From: an uncultured Bacteroides sp.
Lineage (GTDB): Bacteria > Bacteroidota > Bacteroidia > Bacteroidales > Bacteroidaceae
Direction of reading: 5' to 3'
Length of the DNA stretch: 11,727 nt
Assembly: GCA_947071285.1 (NCBI GenBank)
Contig: CAMTFK010000141.1
Location: 1-11,727, forward strand
Below are positions 6,587-11,727 of this stretch, in pieces (positions within the stretch are counted from its first letter, which is position 1; the number at the start of each line of letters is the position of its first letter). The translations under genes were made by a program, and so were the position numbers. Under the pieces are notes generated by a model. It was not told the DNA's origin. It made no database searches and worked only from the letters and a program-made list of their open reading frames with translations.

Positions 6587-7984
6587 TTATTCTCTGTTCA
6601 TTCTTACGATGCGGGGCGTAAATCTGCCTTGCACCTCTACTAATGTTTCCTGGGTTTGCATCACCCGTTCAATGTTCTTATAAGCCAATGGCATTTCTTC
6701 AATGCTGCCGCCAATCAGGGTTACTCCGGCTTGTGAAAGGAATTTCTTCATAGCCGATTGTGTAAAACTATCTTTTGCCTTTTGGCGGGACATGGCTCTT
6801 CCGGCACCGTGCGAGGCAGAGCACAAGGCTTCTTCCACCCCTTTGCCCACTACCAGATAACCCGGAGTGGCCATGCTGCCGGGGATAAGTCCCGGTTGTC
6901 CTGCCTGTGCGGGCGTTGCCCCTTTGCGATGCACGATGGCAGTGCGTCCGGGAGCAATTTCCTCTTTCCAGGCAAAGTTATGATGGTTGTTCACATTTGC
7001 CATCGGCTTCAGTCCTAATGCCTTTGCCAGATTCAGATGTATCTGCTCGTGGCAGGCGCGGGCGTAGTCTCCCGCCAGGTTCATGCTCATCCAGTATTCC
7101 TGGCCTTCTTCCGAGTTGAGATTTAGCCAGGCGAAATGTTGCGCTTCTCGTGGAAGTTTGCAGACTTCACGTGCTATTTGACTATAATGCATCGCTATAG
7201 CAGCTCCCAATCCGCGTGAACCGGAGTGCGACAACAATGCCACATAATTACCTTCCGGCAGTCCCAGCACATTGCTTTCCTGCAAAAGAAGCTCTCCGAA
7301 TTCCACGAAATGGTTTCCGCCGCCGGAACTTCCCAATTGCCGGATGGCCTTGCCGCGCAAATCCCTTAGAAGCGGCGTCATCTGAAATTCTTCCCGTTCC
7401 GTCACTTCATGTTCCTGCATAAAAGGCAGACCGCCATCCATGCCGAAATGGGTATAATCTTTCAACGCCTCCTTTATCTGGTGTGAGTATCTTTTCAGAT
7501 AGTCGGCTTTGGCATCAAATACTGTCAGACTCATCCGGCAACCAATGTCCACTCCTACGGCATAAGGGATAACTGCGTTGTCGGTAGCCAGTACGCCACC
7601 GATAGGCAATCCATATCCGGCATGTGCATCGGGCATCAATGCTCCGGCTATGGTGATGGGCAGTCTCATGCTCAGATTCATTTGTTGCTTGGCAAGTGTC
7701 TCTATGAACTTCCCGCCATAGGTTTTATAAGGCAGAGGCTCATCGAGCAAATCATATGCCGTGAACTTCTTTTCTATGAGGGTAGGAGAGAGGTGTTCGG
7801 CCAGTTTGCTCCATATCTCATTATCTTTATAAGTATCGGGGTTTTCGAGTACATTGCTCAGAGTGGTTATGATTTGCTCTTTGCTGTCATGCTTGCAATG
7901 TTTGCTGACGATGGCTACTGCCAGACTGCGCGCTACATTGTCCCTATATCCCAGCTTACTTAAATCTTTTAATCGTATTCCCAT
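6587..7984 (-). CDS. rtcB: RNA-splicing ligase RtcB (3'-phosphate/5'-OH, GTP-dependent)
   Basis: RtcB seals RNA 2',3'-cyclic or 3'-phosphate ends to 5'-OH ends using GTP and Mn2+. At 465 residues it is close to the bacterial norm and all core motifs are present: DAHAGYGLPIGG (119-130), VDIGCRM with metal ligands D146 and C149, GGGNHFVEFG with N224, H225 and E228, SHSGSRG (252-258), NNHHNFAW (332-339), HRKGATPA (352-359), and SHGAGRAMSR (391-400) whose H392 should be the guanylylated histidine. It is the first gene of the RNA-repair operon. No archease, RtcA cyclase or sigma-54 activator gene is present, unlike the E. coli arrangement. The start has no Shine-Dalgarno sequence and is preceded by about 280 bases of probable leader RNA. 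Confidence 0.97.
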   Translation of the reverse strand: MGIRLKDLSKLGYRDNVARSLAVAIVSKHCKHDSKEQIITTLSNVLENPDTYKDNEIWSKLAEHLSPTLIEKKFTAYDLLDEPLPYKTYGGKFIETLAKQQMNLSMRLPITIAGALMPDAHAGYGLPIGGVLATDNAVIPYAVGVDIGCRMSLTVFDAKADYLKRYSHQIKEALKDYTHFGMDGGLPFMQEHEVTEREEFQMTPLLRDLRGKAIRQLGSSGGGNHFVEFGELLLQESNVLGLPEGNYVALLSHSGSRGLGAAIAMHYSQIAREVCKLPREAQHFAWLNLNSEEGQEYWMSMNLAGDYARACHEQIHLNLAKALGLKPMANVNNHHNFAWKEEIAPGRTAIVHRKGATPAQAGQPGLIPGSMATPGYLVVGKGVEEALCSASHGAGRAMSRQKAKDSFTQSAMKKFLSQAGVTLIGGSIEEMPLAYKNIERVMQTQETLVEVQGRFTPRIVRMNRE

Positions 7985-8265
7985 ATTGTTTTCTTAAATG
8001 TATGCATACGGCATTGGCTGTCCGTCAAACAACGGATAGATGCAATATGCGTGTATTCAATGCTTTGGGATAATGGATATGACTGTATCCGTCCACTGCA
8101 TTGAAGTGAATAATAATAAAATTATAAATGTGATTTAGGACTAATCAAGAAAATTGCAAAGCCCCATCATCCCGATGAGTCAACTTAGTCCTGGCTGAGA
8201 TATTATAGTTTCAACATAAATTAGTCCCTTTCTTTTAGTTTTAAAGGGGTGAGTATTGTATTTAT
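7985..8265 (-). promoter_or_regulatory. long structured leader of the RNA-repair operon (candidate riboregulator or sRNA)
   Basis: No protein of normal size is encoded in the 384 bases between rtcB and the lipoprotein gene; most of it should be the rtcB 5' leader. Visible structure on the RNA: CCCTTT/AAAGGG (8243-8248 with 8226-8231, 11-base loop); GGACTAAT (8227-8220) pairing with ATTAGTCC (8145-8138); a second GGACTAA (8191-8185) that could pair with the same arm; a 5-bp hairpin GGATA/TATCC (8090-8075); a 5-bp hairpin TCCGT/ACGGA (8036-8021) enclosed by GCATTG/CAATGC (8063-8058 with 8016-8011); and a 10-bp palindrome at 8000-8009. Very short frames also occur (8170-8141, nine codons; 8101-8057, fourteen codons), without ribosome sites. 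No known riboswitch or Y-RNA pattern was recognised. Confidence 0.5.
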
Positions 8266-8271
8266 CGGCGG

Positions 8272-8303
8272 CAAAAGTAATGCATCTTTTTTAGTTGAGC
8301 AAG
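8272..8303 (-). promoter_or_regulatory. promoter of the RNA-repair operon
   Basis: On the minus strand, TACTTTTG (8279-8272) matches TAnnTTTG exactly, and CTTG (8303-8300), one base off TTTG, lies 20 bases upstream. It is the only good -7 match between rtcB and the gene upstream. Transcription would start near 8265, giving an unusually long leader of about 280 bases. Confidence 0.6.
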
Positions 8304-8368
8304 GAAAAAGAACGTTTTTTTACAGAAATAAACAATCGGGCGTAGCTTAGTAATGACTCAGGTAATCA

Positions 8369-9181
8369 TCAACGGTTGTTATAACTGAGACGTTGCACGC
8401 GTACAACACCTTTAACCCCAGCATCCGGATATTTAGTTTTATAATAGTCAGTCAAATCCTCGTAAAACCAAAGGCGACAGTAAGGATCTCTACCACCCCC
8501 GGCAATATATGTGATAATGGCATCATACGTATATTCAATTTGTTCAGAACCCGATTGAAAGGAAAAGATAAATTTGGCATACGTAGCTATTTGTTCATCT
8601 GTTGGTAACAGTTTATATGAAGCAGGCAGTTCTACAGGGTAACCACTCTCCCTATGAAGTTTCCCATTTGATATTGGAATATTATCAGCATCTACAAGTG
8701 TCCATGTCGAAAGTTCCTTATTAAAGACATAACCGCTGCCAACAAGGAACGAAGAATTATCTCGTAAATCATCTTCTATGATGCTTTTTTGTTCTGCATC
8801 AACCGCATACTTGAGTTGAATCTTGAATGGCGTTTCATATTGAGATATTATTTCTATCAGTTCATACCTGTCTGTGGAACCGTCAGTGGCAGGATTCTCA
8901 AGAGAAGTTATCCTGACCTTTAATTTATATTCATATCCCTTATTATATTCAAAACCTTCTATTTGGTCTTCGGCTATATGCAATTTCTTATTATTTTCCT
9001 CGATGGTACATTCCATTGCCAGATGGGCCGGAATTGAAGATGTCGAACTTACCCACACCAATTCGGGTGATATAGATATAACAACAATTTCTCCTACATT
9101 GTCATCGTCCTTGTCACAACTCATAAAACAGGATATGCAAAGGAATAATAGCATTATTCCCAATATTTCTTTTGTTCTCAT
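8369..9181 (-). CDS. surface-type lipoprotein with DUF4377-like domain
   Basis: A 270-residue lipoprotein. MRTKEILGIM followed by a hydrophobic stretch ends in FMSC, with lipid-bearing Cys22. The residues after it, DKDDDN, are an acidic run like the Bacteroidota lipoprotein export signal, so outer-membrane surface exposure is likely. Residues of about 30-115 (GFEYNKGYEYKLKVRITSLENPATDGSTDRYELIEI) resemble DUF4377, a family of unknown function; the rest is unrecognised. ATG 9181 is chosen because the upstream ATG at 9205 would add eight residues before the signal peptide. DNA is clearly A+T-rich (19 of 60 G or C in 8521-8580, against 33 of 60 in rtcB at 7201-7260). It lies downstream of a Crp-family gene, separated by a terminator. 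A weak -7 match (TATCTTTC, 9226-9219) may drive it. Confidence 0.8.
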   Translation of the reverse strand: MRTKEILGIMLLFLCISCFMSCDKDDDNVGEIVVISISPELVWVSSTSSIPAHLAMECTIEENNKKLHIAEDQIEGFEYNKGYEYKLKVRITSLENPATDGSTDRYELIEIISQYETPFKIQLKYAVDAEQKSIIEDDLRDNSSFLVGSGYVFNKELSTWTLVDADNIPISNGKLHRESGYPVELPASYKLLPTDEQIATYAKFIFSFQSGSEQIEYTYDAIITYIAGGGRDPYCRLWFYEDLTDYYKTKYPDAGVKGVVRVQRLSYNNR

Positions 9182-9225
9182 TACACCAATTGAATTAAGA
9201 TACAAAATTGCACAAGATGAAAGAT

Positions 9226-9247
9226 AAAAACCTTGATTTGAATCAAG
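9226..9247 (-). terminator. intrinsic terminator after the Crp/Fnr regulator gene
   Basis: On the minus strand CTTGATT (9247-9241) pairs perfectly with AATCAAG (9238-9232) around a 2-base turn (in RNA, more likely 6 bp and 4 bases). One G and a run of five T (9230-9226) follow. The stem overlaps the TGA stop of the regulator gene, and the direction fits that gene. Confidence 0.7.
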
Positions 9248-9821
9248 ATTTTCTTTTCAGCACAATTCTTCTTCTAATCCGGCTTAAAGTTTCCGGTGTT
9301 ATCATTAAGTACGAAGCCATCTCTCTTAATGTTATCCTGTTTAGTACGTCAGGGCATTTTCTAATTAATGATAGATACCGTTCTTCCGGAGTATTGCAAT
9401 AGACAGATTTAAGTCTTTGCGCCATTGAAAAGAGAATAACTTCTGCTATCCTTCTACCAAGAAGTTGAGCATCCATACTACTGTTGAAAAATGAATTTAT
9501 TTCAGATATAGGAAGTGTATATATGACAGAGTTTTGAACGGCTTGTATATTGGCAATGGTATAACTATTATTCTGCAAAGGTGAATAATTGCCGAAAACC
9601 TCATTCTCAAACGCGTAAGATAAGATATGTTCTTTTCCATTGGCATCATCGCAGGTATATCTGAATGCACCTTTTTCAAGGTAAGCTATAAAAGGAAAAT
9701 GCTCCCCTGCCATGCAGAAATACTCATTTTTCTTTAAGTCAATCCTCTTGCCTTTATCCATAAACAGATGAATGAAATCACTAAAATCGAGTATCTCGTT
9801 GTATATATTGAATTCTCCCAT
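9243..9821 (-). CDS. Crp/Fnr-family transcriptional regulator
   Basis: A 192-residue regulator. Residues of about 15-115 form a cyclic-nucleotide-binding-type beta-barrel (KGKRIDLKKNEYFCMAGEHFPFIAYLEKGAFRYTCDDANGKEHILSYAFENEVFG), followed by the dimer helix. A C-terminal winged helix-turn-helix lies at about 163-184 (ITLREMASYLMITPETLSRIRR). The canonical cAMP-contacting GE/RT signature is absent, as in most Bacteroidota members, so the effector is unknown. ATG 9821 is preferred over 9872 because a -7 element (9854-9847) sits between them. The DNA is A+T-rich like the following lipoprotein gene. It is 69 bases downstream of the GH109-like gene but seems to have its own promoter. Regulation of either neighbour is possible but unproven. 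Confidence 0.87.
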   Translation of the reverse strand: MGEFNIYNEILDFSDFIHLFMDKGKRIDLKKNEYFCMAGEHFPFIAYLEKGAFRYTCDDANGKEHILSYAFENEVFGNYSPLQNNSYTIANIQAVQNSVIYTLPISEINSFFNSSMDAQLLGRRIAEVILFSMAQRLKSVYCNTPEERYLSLIRKCPDVLNRITLREMASYLMITPETLSRIRRRIVLKRKS

Positions 9822-9846
9822 AAAGTGTATTGCTTTCTTATTTGAA

Positions 9847-9854
9847 CAAAGATA
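9847..9854 (-). promoter_or_regulatory. -7 promoter element of the Crp/Fnr gene
   Basis: TATCTTTG on the minus strand, an exact TAnnTTTG, giving a transcription start about 20 bases before the ATG at 9821. No good TTTG is found 19-21 bases upstream (a CTTG lies at 15), so the -33 element is weak or the promoter needs an activator. Confidence 0.5.
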
Positions 9855-9890
9855 CACAGAAAAACTTAGCAAGTGTTGTGTAACTTAGTA

Positions 9891-11186
9891 TTAATGTTGT
9901 CCGGTTTCTTTAAAAGTCTCCCATGCCCCACGCGTAAAGTCGGGTATCTCTACCGGACGACTACCGCTTAGTACGGATTGTTCGCTGAGTTCGGTAATAC
10001 ACGACCATTCGGCGGCATCGTAGACATCCATATCTAGCGGAAGACCGTGATGCAGGCAGTAGATGAGGCGGTAATCCATGATATAATTCATTTCATTCGG
10101 TACACCTTTGCGGAGTCCTTCGTTACCGATAGTGGTAGTAAAAGGGTGTTGGTAGTGTTGTAAAAGGGCTTCGGTGGTTTCGTTTACAATTTCTCCGGTG
10201 AGAGGGTTTTCCAGATTGATGGTAGCTACCGGATACTTCTGGGCAAATCCTTGTGTACCGCAGATGGTGTGCGAGCGGCTGTAAGGGCGCGGGTGCACGG
10301 TGCAGTATTGCAACTGGATGGTTTTTCCTTTGACTGTATGAATAAGGGTGGTGTTCACGTCTCCCAGCGAATAAGTTTGTTGTGCTTCACGGGAGTCTTT
10401 TCCGAAAGTGCGGCGGGCATACTCCGTCATTCCTTCCTGTTGGGTGGACATGGATACGAGGTAGTGCATACGGTCTCCCCGATGAATATTCAATATCTGG
10501 CATACAGGGCCTAAACCGTGGGTGGGATAAGGGTTTCCGGTATGTTTCATGCAATAAACCTTGTTCCAGTGATTGTGGAAGCCGCCTTGGTTTTCATCGG
10601 TGAAATACATGGTACGCAGGTCATGGATATAGGCACCCTCCACATGCATGATTTCACCGAAGAGACCTTTTCTTGCCATATTCAATGTGGCTAGTGCAAA
10701 GGCATCATAGCAACAGTTTTCCAGCATGATGCAGTGGCGGCGGGTACGTTCGGCGGTATCGACCAATTGCCAGCATTCGGCTACGGTCATGGCAGCAGGT
10801 ACTTCTATGGCGACGTGCTTGCCTTGTTCCATGGCATAAACGGCCATGGGAGTATGTGTCAGCCAGTCTGTACATATAATGATGAGGTCGATGTCAGGGG
10901 TGCGGCACATCTTTTGCCAGCCGTTTTCTCCGGTGTAACCGATAGCCGCAGGGTGTCCGCCTTTTGTCAATGTAGCTTGTCCTTTAGCCAGATTGCCGGG
11001 ACGTATTTCACACAATGCTTTGATTTCTACATGTTCTATGAGCATGTAGCGTCCCAACGTTAGTAGTCCGCGGTTGCCTAACCCTATGAGTCCGATGCGT
11101 ACAATAGGAATAGGGGAATGGGTTAGTCCTAAAACATGAGTGTGGTGTTCATTTCTGTTGTTTAGTCGACTCCATTCTTTTTGCAT
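9891..11186 (-). CDS. GH109-like NAD-dependent glycosidase / Gfo-Idh-MocA protein
   Basis: A 431-residue protein with a Rossmann fold (IGLIGLGNRG, 31-40) and the Gfo/Idh/MocA signature (ICTDWLTHTPMAVYAMEQGKHVAIEVP, about 104-130). Its sequence closely follows family GH109, enzymes that use a bound NAD+ to hydrolyse alpha-N-acetylgalactosaminides by transient oxidation. Likely active-site residues are Y186 and H188 in GAYIHDLR, and Y220 and H223 in GNPYPTHGLG, spaced as in the characterised Elizabethkingia enzyme. It has no signal peptide: the N-terminus (MQKEWSRLNNRNEHHTHVLG) is hydrophilic, so it should be cytoplasmic and act on imported or intracellular sugars. An ordinary sugar dehydrogenase remains possible. 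The start lacks a Shine-Dalgarno sequence. A -7 element lies about 40 bases upstream. Confidence 0.87.
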   Translation of the reverse strand: MQKEWSRLNNRNEHHTHVLGLTHSPIPIVRIGLIGLGNRGLLTLGRYMLIEHVEIKALCEIRPGNLAKGQATLTKGGHPAAIGYTGENGWQKMCRTPDIDLIIICTDWLTHTPMAVYAMEQGKHVAIEVPAAMTVAECWQLVDTAERTRRHCIMLENCCYDAFALATLNMARKGLFGEIMHVEGAYIHDLRTMYFTDENQGGFHNHWNKVYCMKHTGNPYPTHGLGPVCQILNIHRGDRMHYLVSMSTQQEGMTEYARRTFGKDSREAQQTYSLGDVNTTLIHTVKGKTIQLQYCTVHPRPYSRSHTICGTQGFAQKYPVATINLENPLTGEIVNETTEALLQHYQHPFTTTIGNEGLRKGVPNEMNYIMDYRLIYCLHHGLPLDMDVYDAAEWSCITELSEQSVLSGSRPVEIPDFTRGAWETFKETGQH

Positions 11187-11224
11187 AGTATTTATATATT
11201 ATAGGTTATACAGATTATTGATTG

Positions 11225-11232
11225 CAAATATA
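11225..11232 (-). promoter_or_regulatory. -7 promoter element of the GH109-like gene
   Basis: TATATTTG on the minus strand matches TAnnTTTG exactly, 38 bases before the ATG at 11186. No clear TTTG lies 19-21 bases further upstream, so this is a partial match in an A+T-rich area. Confidence 0.4.
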
Positions 11233-11625
11233 CATACAAAAACAATTATAGTTCATTCCTGTAGAAAAAAAGCAGCAAATCTATGGAAAACGTTTTTCAT
11301 CAATATTGCCTACATCTGCAATCATAATCATCGTTTACTCCTTTCCTTTTCTTCTTTTGCATTTGGGAAAATGTCATTATGCCACTGGTAAAACTATGTT
11401 TTTCAATTGGGGGCTGTGCAGACCGCAATTGGAGGCTCCATAGCCTCCAGTTGGAAACTATCAGGCCCGCAATTGCAGGACGAAGATTTGTTGCTGATAA
11501 AAGCACAAAAACAATAAAGAAAAGGGGTATTTTCAAACGGCTGTCGTTCTATTTGTCTTATTGTGGTATGGGGATATAAGTAGGGGGATTTCAAACTGAG
11601 CCGGGATGGGTAATCAGGGGGCTAT
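11233..11625. other. intergenic region without a convincing gene
   Basis: Open frames of 60-83 codons exist here on both strands, but they overlap one another, cross the 22-base repeats, have no recognisable domain and no ribosome site. They read as chance frames. The region holds the tandem repeat at 11404-11491 and a 10-bp palindrome AAAACGTTTT (11287-11296). Nothing else was recognised. Confidence 0.6.
11404..11491. repeat. four tandem 22-base repeats
   Basis: Four diverged units begin at 11404, 11426, 11448 and 11470, each exactly 22 bases long. The first twelve positions follow CAATTGGAGGCT (unit 3 begins CAGTTG, unit 4 has CAATTGCAGGAC). Positions 13-16 vary (GTGC, CCAT, ATCA, GAAG). 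The last six follow AGnCCG in units 1 and 3, weaker in units 2 and 4. The end of unit 2 and start of unit 3 are complementary to the start of unit 2, giving an 11-bp hairpin with a 4-base loop at 11427-11452 (one G-T pair). No function is known to me. Confidence 0.8.
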
Positions 11626-11670
11626 AAAAACAAAAATCAGATAGTTATCGCAAGATTTCTATCTGATTTT
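11626..11670 (-). terminator. intrinsic terminator of the tRNA-Gly transcript
   Basis: On the minus strand AAAATCAGATAG (11670-11659) pairs perfectly over 12 bp with CTATCTGATTTT (11644-11633) across a 14-base loop. It continues into a T-rich tail (TTG then TTTTT, down to 11626). It begins 6 bases after the end of the tRNA, as expected for its terminator. Confidence 0.75.
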
Positions 11671-11676
11671 CTTAAG

Positions 11677-11727
11677 AGCGGAAGACGGGGCTCAAACCCG
11701 CGACCCTCAGCTTGGAAGGCTAATGCT
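11677..11727 (-). tRNA. tRNA-Gly (anticodon TCC), 5' part outside the window
   Basis: On the minus strand the visible 3' part contains the end of the D arm, an anticodon stem with loop CTTCCAA (11718-11712; anticodon TCC at 11716-11714, reading GGA), the variable loop, a T arm with GGTTTGAGCC, and the acceptor half TTCCGCT ending at 11677. CCA is not encoded: the gene is followed by CTTAAG. The 5' acceptor strand lies beyond the right edge. Confidence 0.93.

Noticed and set aside
5375..7963. Several plus-strand frames of 68-161 codons opposite the RNA-repair genes
   Set aside because: They are antisense shadows of the three well-supported minus-strand genes, with no family resemblance.
8160..8195. 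Hammerhead-like string GATGAGTC in the rtcB leader region
   Set aside because: The full CUGAUGA and GAA cores with three closing stems could not be found on either strand.
9822..9872. Longer Crp/Fnr protein starting at 9872
   Set aside because: An exact -7 element lies within the extension; the ATG at 9821 leaves a normal-length regulator.
11404..11491. CRISPR array
   Set aside because: Units are contiguous 22-mers with only four variable bases, no spacers of normal length, and no cas genes in the window.
11140..11594. Small open frames of 63-83 codons on both strands
   Set aside because: They overlap each other, the GH109 start and the tandem repeats, have no ribosome site or recognisable domain, and look like chance frames.
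11677..11727. tRNA-Gly 3' end as an attachment site of an integrated element
   Set aside because: No integrase, excisionase or direct repeat of the tRNA 3' end was found in the window.

Overview
The window looks like chromosomal DNA of an intestinal Bacteroides-type bacterium (Bacteroidota). Three things point there. Several genes are preceded by the Bacteroidota promoter signature (-7 element TAnnTTTG, in the best case with a -33 TTTG 19 bases upstream). Most start codons lack a Shine-Dalgarno sequence. The gene content (DUF3256 protein, GAF-type methionine sulfoxide reductase, GH109-like enzyme, DUF4377-like lipoprotein) is typical of the group. All assignments come from reading the sequence; no database search was possible.

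Left part, + strand (1-3654): the 3' part of truA (tRNA pseudouridine synthase), a DMT/EamA transporter, then a transcription unit with an exact consensus promoter. This unit holds a HigB-type toxin, a HigA-type antitoxin and, 2 bases later, a free methionine-(R)-sulfoxide reductase, followed by a secreted DUF3256 protein. A long imperfect palindrome (3629-3719) separates this block from convergent genes and contains the stop codons of both flanking genes.

Middle, - strand (3718-8303): a YitT-family membrane protein lies downstream of what is read here as a three-gene RNA-repair operon, in transcription order rtcB (3'-phosphate/5'-OH ligase), an ATP-dependent RNA ligase of the Rnl/nucleotidyltransferase type (5'-phosphate/3'-OH ligase), and an HD-Pnk end-healing enzyme (HD phosphoesterase plus polynucleotide kinase). 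Together they could repair RNA breaks with either end chemistry. The operon appears to start about 280 bases upstream of rtcB. The leader has several inverted repeats, including one arm that can pair with either of two others, so it is a candidate RNA regulator or small RNA.

Right part, - strand (8369-11727): a more A+T-rich pair of genes (a surface-type lipoprotein and a Crp/Fnr-family regulator ending in a clear intrinsic terminator), a GH109-like NAD-dependent glycosidase or oxidoreductase without a signal peptide, about 490 bases without a convincing gene that contain four tandem 22-base repeats, then an intrinsic terminator and the 3' part of a tRNA-Gly(TCC) cut by the window edge.

The most interesting parts are the RNA-repair operon with its long structured leader, the 22-base tandem repeat, and the toxin-antitoxin pair fused transcriptionally to an oxidative-repair gene.
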